Assembly: GCA_002087915.1 (NCBI GenBank)
Contig: LWDP01000039.1
Span: 1 to 19,085, forward strand
Source: Enterospora canceri
Taxonomy: Eukaryota; Microsporidia; Enterocytozoonidae
Direction of reading: 5' to 3'
Length of the DNA stretch: 19,085 nucleotides
Position numbers and translations under genes: made by a program. Of the stretch, positions 1 through 8,559 are shown one piece after another. How positions within the stretch are numbered: position 1 is the first letter of the stretch; each line of letters begins with the position of its first letter. The notes under the pieces were generated by a model. The model made no database searches and was not told where the DNA came from. It saw only the letters and a program-made list of their open reading frames with translations.

Positions 1-369
1 GACTCTCTTCTTCAGCTGTCCTCACAGCTATCGTGAGGACACGTCCCTTCCTGGACTTAATTCCTGCCTCCCGATGAAGTCCCTCAGGGCACGAGCCATT
101 ACCTCTATCCCAGAGCTTTCTGCCTTCAACTCCTTTCTCTGATTTTCCGATCTTACACGCCTCTTCTGGACTCGCAGCTGGATCGGTCTCCTGATTGAGA
201 GGTTCCGTGATGCCTCTAAAGGCTCAGGCATCCCTGAGCTGCTTCTGCTTATACCTTTTCCTACGGAGTTTCTCTCCTGAGGTTTTTCCTCGTCTCTGGC
301 TGGCGTCTTCTGGTTGGACCATGGGTAAATTTTGCGAGGAATCTTCTTGACTGACCCCAGGTCACGTCA
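1..369 (-). mobile_element. Truncated copy 1 of the GEKRRRK-ORF element, with broken ORF
   Basis: On the minus strand this segment begins with the same terminal sequence (GACGTGACCTGGGGT, reading down from 369) as the 623-bp element at 3406-4028. It encodes a homologous protein. An ATG at 322-320 is preceded directly by CCC and followed by residues MVQPEDASQRRGK and the basic run GEKLRRKRYK. The reading frame then meets a stop after QLRDA. It resumes in another frame, from 231, through a stretch ending ESSGIEVMARAL, and shifts again to a frame reading REAGIKSRKGRVLTIAV, which matches copy 2. The element continues beyond the left edge of the window, so its other end is unseen. The product is unknown. 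At least two frame breaks make it a pseudogene. The homology to copy 2 is read directly by eye. Confidence 0.75.
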
Positions 370-907
370 GTTAATATTTTTGCATTTTCCTAGTTGACGG
401 TGTGTTTCTTAGTGTTCAAATGCCTTTCTATCTTTGTCATATAAACACTTTTTATCTTAGTCTCACAGCACGTGCAGAATGCAAATCGGTTTTTTAATTA
501 TGACGCTGTTAAGACAAAAAACACTTGGCAGGGTGTTTATTTGTTGCGTTAACATTCACATTCTCTTCTCTCCAAAGTTTTCTCATGGGGGATTATTTTT
601 TTTGTTTNTCTGGTTGGACCATGGGTAAATTTTGCGAGGAATCTTCTTGACTGACCCCAGGTCACGTCAGTTAATATTTTTGCATTTTCCTAGTTGACGG
701 TGTGTTTCTTAGTGTTCAAATGCCTTTCTATCTTTGTCATATAAACACTTTTTATCTTAGTCTCACAGCACGTGCAGAATGCAAATCGGTTTTTTAATTA
801 TGACGCTGTTAAGACAAAAAACACTTGGCAGGGTGTTTATTTGTTGCGTTAACATTCACATTCTCTTCTCTCCAAAGTTTTCTCATGGGGGATTATTTTT
901 TTTGTTT
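309..907. repeat. 299-bp exact direct duplication joined by one N
   Basis: Positions 309-607 and 609-907 are identical at an exact 300-base offset, separated only by an ambiguous base (n) at 608. The unit contains the last 61 bp of the copy 1 element end plus about 240 bp of AT-rich flank. Perfect identity and a single N at the join suggest two contig ends that overlap but were not merged. A real tandem duplication is less likely. Confidence 0.9.
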
Positions 908-1044
908 TTTGACATTTTTTCATTGGCACCCAAATATAACATACTGTGTTCAATAGTTAGCCTATTTGGTTTGTTTCGTGACTTGATTTTACGTTATTTG
1001 TTTTAAAAACATTTCAAAGAAAAATGTTTTTCCTGGTTGCCCTA
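370..1044. other. AT-rich stretch without a supported gene
   Basis: Apart from the duplicated unit, no protein-like frame was found on either strand. The open frame at 779-1006 (plus) has low-complexity Phe/Leu-rich composition, lies partly in the duplicated unit and has no C-run before its ATG. I take it as chance. Confidence 0.6.
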
Positions 1045-1508
1045 CTAATGGTGCTCAATGATTCCAACTAATGACCAGTGACTATTGGTGAAAGGCCTTT
1101 TCATTGTTTTTATGCACTCAGACGAGCTATTAATTGCAAGTTCACGCTCTCCATTGGGATAAATAGGTAACAATTTCTCACATGCTTCCACAAAGACTAA
1201 TCTACTTTTCCTTATGTCATCAGGAAAACCTTTGCAGACATCATAAAGCACACTACCTTCAACAACAAATTCATTTATCCCTACATCAGCGATTGCTCTG
1301 CTTGGATGATCAGGAGGTATTGCTTTACATGCTTCTTCTTTTTCTCTCTTGCTGTCATCCTATCAATTTGAACATTGTTTTCATTTTCAGTATTTATTTT
1401 GTTGCCAGTTGGTAAAGTCTCGAGTCGTCTTTCATAAATTTCAAAGTTCTTTGGTTCATCTGAAAACTTCTTCTGCATTTGAGGGGTGAAAAATGTAATC
1501 AAAAACAA
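1045..1508 (-). pseudogene. Unrecognised protein remnant, one frameshift
   Basis: Minus-strand frames read like a real but decayed protein. From 1508, one frame gives FFTPQMQKKFSDEPKNFEIY and continues to a segment ending DRMTARE. Coding then appears to move to another frame, reading KEEACKAIPPDHPSRAIADV, then INEFVVEGSVLYDVCKGF, then a Cys- and Leu-containing stretch ending LLPIYPNGE (about 1145). Mixed, non-repetitive composition and the clean change of frame suggest an old gene with one indel. I do not recognise the family. Its position among transposon remnants makes a transposon-encoded protein likely, but that is inference. Confidence 0.45.
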
Positions 1509-1641
1509 CAGGAAGAATAGACAAGAAACTTCACTGTGTAGAGCTTATAACATTTAAAAGGTCGGTGTATGCATATTACTGGTCATTATATATGTTTAAG
1601 ACTCTACAGTCATCTAGATTCCTATACAAAACATGATAGAC

Positions 1642-2150
1642 TCAACTCTTTTCCCTTATGAGTCTTTGAGATAACAGAATAGTAAATGAAATAAACATAT
1701 TCAACTCCAATTTTATTATTTTATCCATAATAAATATCAGCAAGTGCACTAATTTGTTCAACTGTACGGAATCTATAGTATACGTGCAGCAAATACTTGT
1801 ATAGTGTTGTAAATTCATCTTTTCAATATCAAATTTTGCTGCAAATATATTTACACGGCTATTTTCTTCCTCATGTGCTGCTTTGTTTTTCCTTGCATAC
1901 AGGTTCTGAAACTGGCTGGCTTGAGGCATGTAAAAACGCATGGTAAATCATATGATTCAGTGAATTTCCTTGCAAAAAGCGACCAAACTTGTTATTTCCT
2001 AGTAATACAGTAAAAAATACCTGCTCAATAAATGATACTTGCTTCCTTCGTGGAAATTCATCCACCCAACTACCACAGAAAAAATAATGCCCAGGGAACT
2101 CTTGAATGTAGTGCCTATATAATTCATGTGCATCATTTGCGAATGGTCGT
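1642..2150 (-). pseudogene. Unrecognised protein remnant, at least two frames
   Basis: Reading the minus strand from about 2150, one frame gives FANDAHELYRHYIQEFPGHY, then a segment with GSWVDEFPRRKQVSFIEQVF, then LLGNNKFGRFLQGNSLNH. Near 1935 coding character passes to a second frame, which reads FQNLYARKNKAAHEEENSR, then AAKFDIEKMNLQHYTS, and fades near 1700. Both parts look like globular protein and not random AT-rich translation. I could not match them to a named transposase. They may be the upstream part of the same decayed gene as 1045-1508, since strand and order agree, but nothing in the sequence proves this. Confidence 0.4.
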
Positions 2151-3131
2151 TGACATTCACCAAAAGTATTCTATAAAAATCATAATCCTATGTTTTGACC
2201 TGTACTGTCGTGCATACTTGAAACACAGCCCAATCGAAATGAAGTGTATACATTCACGCCTTCCAAATGTGCATTTGAAAAACTATTCTTCAAGAAGATT
2301 AGCTTACATCGGTTTGAAACACGTTAACAGAAGAATCGAAATAAATACCTGTTACTGTTGTATGGAACTATTTTTCATCAAATGGTGTTTCGTATTCTGT
2401 TATTTTTTCGTAGTACATGCTTCAATGAGAATAGAAGCGTTCAATACAATTAGCAATGCACGTAATTGATTATGTTGGTTATTGAAGATAACATGAAACA
2501 GTCAAACTTTATGTTTCGGTGAGATATTAAAAGGGCAGAGATCAATATGAATCAATAAATAAAGGTTGAAAATAGATAAACGTGTATAGAAGAGTGGCTT
2601 TTTTCTGCCCACACATACGTAAATTCTGATAACCTTTAAAAGGTATTTTGCAAACCCATGTGAATATCAATTTTCACTTTCCCAGACAATCAATGCATTA
2701 TTTGTTTATAGCTTTCAATACACAATAATAACATAAATTAATGCAACAAAACCTTTACTTATGAAAATTTCATGCTTTTTATACGCTTTCTATTTATTTT
2801 TTGCTTATTACTTACGTAAACCGTGTAAGAGATGTGGTATCAGGTAATTTAAATGAGATCTAATATAGTGGTGTGGTTAATTGCGCCAATATTTTTTTCA
2901 TGAATCAAGTGCCCTAACAAATATTATTGAAAACTAAGATAAAACATGTTACTTTTAACCAATATTATACATACTATATACTCGCTAAGGCGGGAAATTG
3001 AGAGGATCAATTGCGCCAAATTCTACATGCATTGCAACGCTCTAAGATAGCTACATCGTATGCATAATTATATCAATATACACTAGGAAGAGCATAATAA
3101 AAGCATATTTAACTCATTATTTATTTCCTTA
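2151..3131. other. AT-rich intergenic DNA, no supported gene
   Basis: A 145-codon open frame on the plus strand (2032-2469) overlaps the better-supported minus-strand remnant and is rejected as a shadow. The rest is AT-rich without recognisable coding. An 11-bp sequence AATTGCGCCAA occurs twice in direct orientation, at 2879-2889 and 3009-3019. Confidence 0.5.
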
Positions 3132-3397
3132 TCAAATTGCATCAGAATTAGCTTTTTCTAGACGCTTTAAGCGACCAGGCATTGAGATGAAATGGCGTCG
3201 AATTTCTGTAGGTTTCACTCTTGATACTTCATCAGATAACACTCTCCACAGATCAGCCTTATTTTGTATTTCGTGTTGCCTCAGGTTAACTCTTCTTTTG
3301 AGCCATGCCCACACGTTTTCAATGGGGTTGAGATCAGGGGATTGTGGTGGATGCATCCCAAGCTTAATATTCTGGTCTTTAAACCATTTAATAGTTT

Positions 3398-3980
3398 TTA
3401 CTGACTGCTGTGACCGGGGGAACTTCCGTAAGGTGAATTATTTATTTCCTTGTAACCACCTTCGTCGGCCGAGTCTTCCTCACTCGCCGGTTCTGCCGTC
3501 ATTACGGCAATAGTCAGGATCTGCCCTTTCTGGCTCCTGATCCCTGCTTCTCGATGAAGCTCTGCAAGGGCTCTTGCCATCAGTTCCGCTCCACGGCTGC
3601 CTTGCTTCTTGACTTCATTCCTAATCCAATTTCCTTGGGATTTGCTGAATAACTCTCCTCCGAGTTTTTTGCTACTAGTCTGTTCCACGGTGGAACTGCC
3701 TTCCTCTAGGCTCACCGGAACTAGTGCTGCTTCCACGGCCTTACGCGCCTTCACCTGGCTTGCCGGTACTGGTCTTGCCTCTTCCTGGTCGGACTTAGGG
3801 GGCTTCTCATGAGCCGCTGCCGATGATATTAATGGTTAATGGTTCCTGCTTCTGCTCCTGGCCAGGGACTCCCCTAAATGCGCGGGCGTCCCTCAGCTGG
3901 CGGGCCTTGTATCGTTTCCTGCGGCGCTTCTCGCCCTCGGACTTGCCCACTCGCTGGGATGCATCTTCTGGCCATACCAT
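3398..3980 (-). pseudogene. Element-borne ORF with basic GEKRRRK motif (copy 2), frameshifted
   Basis: The ATG at 3980-3978 has CCCC one base upstream, a microsporidian-type start context. The frame reads MVWPEDASQRVGKSEGEKRR, a strongly basic RRKRYKARQLRDAR segment, then GQEQKQEPL. A 7-bp tandem duplication (AATGGTT twice at 3831-3844, plus strand) then breaks the frame. Downstream the frame is open again through an acidic and Ser-rich region, the segment GSRGAELMARALAEL, HREAGIRSQKGQILTIAV, and an acidic tail EPASEEDSADEG. It runs out of the element to a stop at 3398-3400. Without the 7 bp it would be about 190 aa. There is no signal peptide, membrane segment or recognised domain. The N-terminal basic cluster could be a nuclear signal or nucleic-acid-binding segment (inference). 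Related starts occur at 322, 9044 and 10219. Confidence 0.7.
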
Positions 3981-4028
3981 TGGGGTAACTTTTTGGAAGG
4001 AATCCTTGACGGACCTCAGGTCACGTCA
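3406..4028 (-). mobile_element. 623-bp element with short TIRs, 6-bp TSD and one ORF (copy 2)
   Basis: The element lies inside the Tc1 transposase gene. It is flanked by identical ACTGAC hexamers at 3400-3405 and 4029-4034. Its ends on the minus strand are TGACGTGACC and GGTCACAGCA, so it begins TG, ends CA and has an imperfect terminal inverted repeat of about 10-14 bp around GTGACC. Removing the element and one hexamer joins the Tc1 frame exactly (RHKS to VKTIKW), so both boundaries are well supported. It is clearly richer in GC than its surroundings. TG/CA ends and a 6-bp target duplication could fit a solo LTR, but the ORF it carries makes a small non-autonomous element equally plausible. 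Confidence 0.85.
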
Positions 4029-4129
4029 ACTGACTTATGACGACTTGCATTATCTTGCACAAAGGTCATTTTTTTCAAGTCAATGCCAGAGGCAATCAGG
4101 TCATCAAGAACATTCTCCCGCGGTACCAC

Positions 4130-5135
4130 TTCATTTCGTCCATGAGAAGGGTTAAAAAATAAACAATATTCTGAATGATGAATTTATGGAGATTTTCAGA
4201 GATCCTCTGATACCTCTTGTTCCTCTTCAGGTTTTCACCGATCATTAGGCGCTGATACTTCTGCCTGATCTTCTCTTTCTCTTCAATCAACTGCTTGACG
4301 AAGCTTCGTGGTGTTTTATTCAGTCTGCCGAACGAAGATTTGAAGACATTATTCGTGCGAGGAAGTTGCTCTGGCACATTGAGATGATTCCATTTAAGCC
4401 ATTCAAAGCTTGCGCATACCTCTTAACAACCAGATTGGTCGTATACTCAGAGGCAAAGCAAGATGAGTCAAGCTTCCTCTGAACACTTTGTGCCAGATGA
4501 AACATACAGCCAATCATTCTAGCATTGGGAAATACTGTTGAGAATGCTATAATAGCTGTCATCTCAAAGATTGACCATGTACTGGCAGCTCTAAGTGGTT
4601 CTATCATGTTTTCAGCGAAGAAAACAATGATATTGGTAGAGTCTACTATATCACGAGTGTTATTCGGGCCAAACTGGTAGAATCTCTTACCACCCACCGT
4701 TAACATTAGGTCTTCACCTATGTTCAGTACAGGTTCAACAACATCGTTGCGATCGACAGAATCTCTTCTCTTACGATTTACCAACTGTACTAGGCTATCG
4801 TAGGTCCCAGCTGCTGCAATCACATCCTGATTGTGACCTATCAATGCTTCATGAATGATATCACGAGCTGAATCATCGGCCAAGACAGCTTTTTGGGCTA
4901 TCTGTTGTCTCACAACCTTTCCCGGATATTAAGAACATATAAAGGTGTCTTTACCGTCGCTCTACACGACCTAGCCGTGCACCTCTACGTTACTTCGCAC
5001 TTACCCCTGTGCTTCAACGTGTAGGTGTGCCATGGAGGATCAATTCCATGCCACCTCTTGAATTAGGTAGAATTGTGAACATTAAGGGTAAATTCAAGTG
5101 AAAAATTTTTACACCCTTCTCGTGGACGAAATGAA
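4130..5135 (-). mobile_element. MULE transposon, internally deleted, with about 28-bp TIRs
   Basis: The terminal inverted repeats are TTCATTTCGTCCATGAGAAG at 4130-4149 (plus strand) and TTCATTTCGTCCACGAGAAG read on the minus strand from 5135. They continue as GGGT plus an A-run, about 28 bp in all with few mismatches. The roughly 1.0-kb element is inserted in the Tc1 transposase gene and carries remnants of a Mutator-like transposase in minus orientation. I found no convincing 8-11 bp target duplication. Part of the Tc1 gene is missing at this junction, so a deletion may have accompanied or followed insertion. Confidence 0.82.
4160..5060 (-). pseudogene. MULE transposase remnant with FLYWCH-like N-terminus
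   Basis: Near 5040-4930 the minus strand reads LILHG in one frame, then HTYTLKHRGKCEVT, a TAG stop, then RCTARSCRATVKTPLYVLNI. This resembles a FLYWCH zinc finger in which the conserved Trp codon (TGG) is now TAG. From about 4916, VRQQIAQKAVLADDSARDII leads to FYQFGPNNTRDIVDS and ASTWSI. It then jumps directly to FEMTAIIAFSTVFPNARMIG and CMFHLAQSVQRKL, the characteristic MULE segment after the catalytic core. After a frameshift near 4370, LPRTNNVFKSSFGRLNK matches the MULE RTNN-x-x-E region, but without the usual Glu. The catalytic DDE core is largely deleted and the frame is broken at several places, so this copy is non-functional. Confidence 0.75.
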
Positions 5136-5639
5136 TCACCTGGCAAAACCAACTCTCTTCTCCTTATGAGTAAATATTAAGCCAGGTTTCTTCTTCAGCA
5201 CGGTTGGCTTGAGATTGTCAATGATCATTCCTATCATACAGTTAGAAAGTATCTTCCTACGGCCAGATGCCCTTTTAGTGCCATAAGAGGCTGGGCTCTG
5301 TAGGAATCGCCACACCGTAACCACACTTCTCCTGATTTTGGCAGCTATAGCCTTATTATACCACTCTTCTGCCTTCAGGACCTTGATCGTAGTGATCTCA
5401 GCTTCTGATAACGTTGAACGCTGACTCATGGCTTAAAACAATCCGAAATGCTTAAAATAAATGCGAGGGAAACTCATTATTTACTGATACACTCATTTAA
5501 CAGAACAATGTGACAACCATGAACGCAAGAAATACAAAAAAACTACGGATAATATCGGGGTAAACAAATTAGCAATGTATATGAGAGTATATGCTTGGGG
5601 ATAGAACGACTTCTAGAGGTTTCCCCAGTGTGTGCAAAT

Positions 5640-6862
5640 TCAAAGATTTTTGAGGAATATGCAATAAGGTTTAAGCAACGTGGAATTATGCTTCGATACA
5701 AAAAACTAGTGTGTAATTTTTTAGTTGGGAATTAGCAACATAGCAATACAAACGAACAAACCATATTGGAGTCAAGAAAAAAACAGATAATCCAGGAACA
5801 GTTACCTGAAAAAGTTGCAAAAGCTTTTTTGGAGGCGGATATACCGCTTAAAAAAGCTTCGAATTCCTGCCATAAAGCAGTTATTCCAGTCAAGGGGCTT
5901 CATATGCCCTGCAGAGAGCACCATCAGAAGATTTGTTGATAAGATGAACAATGAGATGAACATGCAGATAAAGAGTCATTTATATAACAAATCGCTCTCT
6001 CTGATGTTTGATGGGTCTTGTAAAGCTGATCTCCACTATATTAATATCATGGCAGGTGATATTGAGGATCCAAGCAAGAAATATCTGATAAATCAGAATT
6101 TATTGATGTTAAGACGAAAATATCAGACGGAGCGCCATATAACACCAAATTGAAGAAATTGATCAAACGTCAAGAAAGATCAATAGTATTCATAACGTGT
6201 TTCATGCATCTTCTGCATAACTGTGCAATGAAGATACGACAAACATACCAATTAACCGATCAATTTGTTGCATTTGTAAAAGAAATTACAGTCAGATGCA
6301 ATAAATATCGTGATTTAATTGAGTTTGTAGGTAAACCACCTTCTGTTGTGGTAACCAGATGGAATACGTGGCTAGAATGTGCCATATGGTATTATTCGAA
6401 TTACTCTGGGGTTAATAATTTTTTAGGGAAAAATTGAAAAATGATGAGAAAGTGAAATCAGCAAGAATAATCAGCCTTTTAAATAATCCAAATCTGTATC
6501 AGGAACTGCAGATAATTGCCTCTTGCTACCAGAATCTGTGGCATACAACAAAGAATTGCTTGGATCAAAATTTATCCGTTGTGCAAGCACATATGATCTA
6601 TAAGAATTTAAAATTCAATGATGATCCTGTGCAATTAACAAAATACATCAATAAGCGTCTTATGACGAATGATTTACTGTGTTTCTGGAATGCCCCCGCT
6701 GACACGATCGATGAAAAAATTCACTCTGCTCTCTCCCATTGCCCAGCTACAACAATTTGTGTTGAGAGAAGTTTTAGTATGTTGAACAAGACATTAGCAC
6801 ATGATCGTAACTTCAAATCAAGTAACATAGTGAGTTACCTGAAGCCAAGAATAAACAAATAA
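5640..6862 (+). pseudogene. hAT-family transposase, frameshifted in several places
   Basis: Successive plus-strand frames give one hAT transposase. An N-terminal part (SKIFEEYAIRFKQRGIMLRY, then KLVCNF and, in a later frame, ESRKKQIIQEQLPEKVAKAF) looks like a degraded BED-type zinc finger and its linker. Next come IPAIKQLFQSRGF and the first catalytic region SLMFDGSCKADLHYINI. After a frameshift near 6095 comes SDGAPYNTKLKKLIKRQ with CFMHLLHNCA, then VVVTRWNTWLECAIWYY. The final frame (6434-6862) ends with the hAT dimerisation block CPATTICVERSFSMLNKTLA. At least three frame breaks are needed. Terminal inverted repeats and an 8-bp target duplication were looked for but not identified. The family call is confident because block order and the VERSFS motif are typical. 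Confidence 0.85.
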
Positions 6863-7426
6863 AAACTCATCCAATCTAGTTATATTTTTATTCTTGTGAA
6901 GTAATTCAAAAAAGCCCTATACAACTTTTCTCGTTAAACGTTTTCATCCACTTTTCACCAGACTTCCTGCTATATTCAGTGACATAAATTCCACTATTTT
7001 TATAGGGGGATTTTTCTATAGTGATGTACAGGTAATGCCAAGGAAAACCCCAGGGTGGTAAAAATTATGTTGTGCAATGATTACCTAGGTTTATAAAACG
7101 TTTAACCAGGAAATATATGAAACTACAACTATAGCCGGTTTGTTTACATTTGGAAGAGAAAAATAAAGTAATGGTGTGAGTACTATATTATTCACTGGCT
7201 TGCTCATAGAGCATATATTTCGTTTAGCAGTAGACTGCATATCGTAATATTGTGTATATAACTTACAGTATTCACCAACCTTGATTTTTTATTTGTTTAC
7301 TGGGTCACCCTAGTCATGATCGATTTTCCGACTCAAAAACCACATCCGGAAATATCCGGATTTATTTATTATTTCAAAAATTCTATGGGAGTAATGAATA
7401 TTTTTAAACGGTGTTTTGACACTTAA
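6863..7426. other. AT-rich spacer between hAT and Harbinger remnants
   Basis: No coding frame is supported here. It probably holds the 3' end of the hAT element and the 5' end of the Harbinger element, but I could not fix either boundary. The only clear structure is the perfect inverted repeat at 7344-7361. Confidence 0.5.
7344..7361. repeat. Perfect 7-bp inverted repeat upstream of the Myb-like gene
   Basis: ATCCGGA, a 4-base spacer AATA, then TCCGGAT. It lies about 65 bp upstream of the ATG of the Harbinger-type Myb-like gene. It could be a subterminal binding site for that protein or a regulatory palindrome (inference). Confidence 0.6.
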
Positions 7427-7824
7427 ATGTGTCCAAAGAAAGAATTAAACAGAACCAACATGACAGAAGCAGAAATCAAAAAACTAATCGAAATTCGCAA
7501 TAGGAACGACGTGAATGAGGCATACAAAGAGACAGATGGGAAAAAGAAGCTGAGAGGCAAATTGTGGAATAAAGTGGCTTCTGAAATTTGTCCTTCTCTT
7601 GATTCTGATGCTGTTAGAAAGCGATACAATACGCTCTTCAGAGAATACAAGTTGCAAAGGCACAAAGCTCTCGAATCTGGTGGTGCTCACCAAGGTGGAA
7701 GTATTACAACTTGTTCTTTGAAAACATTAAGAATGAAAAAGAGATGTACATGGAGAATGTACAGGAATTAGGAGATCCAGAGAACCCATATCCTCCTTAT
7801 ATGGAGTTTACTGAAAAGATCTAA
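7427..7824 (+). pseudogene. Myb/SANT-like DNA-binding protein of a PIF/Harbinger element
   Basis: The frame starts MCPKKELNRTNMTEAEIKKL and continues with a trihelix/Myb-like domain: IEIRNRNDVNEAYKETDGKK, a KLWNKVASEICPSL helix, and the recognition-helix segment DSDAVRKRYNTLFREYKLQ. Near 7695, after GGAHQG, coding shifts by one base to a frame reading WKYYNLFFENIKNEKEMYM and ending YPPYMEFTEKI at a TAA (7822-7824). An initiation site at the second Met (7460) is also possible. PIF/Harbinger elements encode a transposase plus a Myb-like partner, and a Harbinger transposase lies just downstream in opposite orientation, so this is most likely that partner. A single indel inactivates it. Confidence 0.72.
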
Positions 7825-7974
7825 ATCAATTAGAAATGAGCATGTTAGGAAGCATTTAATGCAATAATTAAAGTTATGATTAGTTAATAAGAGAGGAGAA
7901 TAAAGATATTGATCGATTGATTGTTGTATATTATGAATGGCCATTGGTGATTTGATCATATCTATGTAGATATC

Positions 7975-8559
7975 AGTAGATTCCAGAATCACCAACAACA
8001 TAAAAACCACTATTATTTATTGCTTCAATCTTCCTCCATAATCTTGAAATTCTATAAATCCAACTATCATGTGATGATCCACATCCGTAAGTTGCTCCGC
8101 GAAAGCGCAGCTTATAATCAACTACACAAACAACAGTAATTGAAAACTTTTGCTTTCTATTGTAATAATCAAAACCTCTTCTTATTGGTTTTGTTGTGGA
8201 GCAGAAAAACCATCAGCAAGGACATTATACTCTGCTTCCGATGGGAACTTAACCATTTCTGCTACCCACCCCGATAAAACAGTGTACATTTCTCTTATGT
8301 ATTCATGTACCGTACTTTTAGGTAACCCAAAAACTTCTCTTATGGCCCTGTAGCTCGTTTGATGAGCTATAAACCAAATAAAAAGTGCTAACTTACACTT
8401 TAATTCCTTTACTTTAACTGTTTCATTCAATACAGAAAAGTTTCCGACAACACTCCTTTGACGTCCTAAAGTTTTCATTAAACTGTGTTTCATTTGATTC
8501 CAGAATGTCTTTGCGATACTTATGTGTATAATAATACCATCTCCTCGTTCTAGATGTCA
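7975..8559 (-). pseudogene. PIF/Harbinger transposase (DDE_Tnp_4 type), broken
   Basis: The minus strand starts at an ATG (8559-8557) with MTSRTRRWYYYTHKYRKDIL and NETQFNENFRTSKECCRKL. It shifts frame near 8430 into LKCKLALFIWFIAHQTSYRA, IREVFGLPKSTVHEYIREMY and VKFPSEAEYNVLADGF (first catalytic Asp). Near 8185 it shifts again to KPIRRGFDYYNRKQKFSITV, VCVVDYKLRFRGATYGCGSS and HDSWIYRISRLW, then GFYVVGDSGIY with a further catalytic Asp. This order is typical of PIF/Harbinger transposases. The C-terminal part after GDSGIY is lost or unreadable. At least two frameshifts make it a pseudogene. It converges tail-to-tail on the Myb-like gene, so both probably belonged to one element. Confidence 0.85.

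Larger units (their letters stand above)
3132..5429 (-). pseudogene. Tc1-like (IS630/Tc1/mariner) transposase, split by two insertions
   Basis: Three collinear minus-strand pieces make one Tc1-family DDE transposase. The N-terminal piece (5136-5429) starts MSQRSTLSEAEITTIKVLKA. It carries the helix-turn-helix region (AIAAKIRRSVVTVWRFL) and the basic GTKRASGRRKILS linker, then ends around HKEKRVGFAR. The middle piece (4035-4129) holds the second catalytic Asp in TFVQDNASRHKS. The C-terminal piece (3132-3405) has WFKDQNIKLG and the PQSPDLNPIENVWAWLK signature with the third acidic residue, ending SDAI. A 623-bp element lies between middle and C-terminal pieces, and a MULE between N-terminal and middle pieces. 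The segment with the first catalytic Asp is absent, so the gene is dead even without the insertions. The family call is firm. No terminal inverted repeats were identified. Confidence 0.88.

Noticed and set aside
2032..2469. 145-codon plus-strand ORF
   Set aside because: It overlaps better-supported minus-strand coding remnants, has Cys/Ile/His-rich composition typical of a shadow frame, and shows no recognisable domain.
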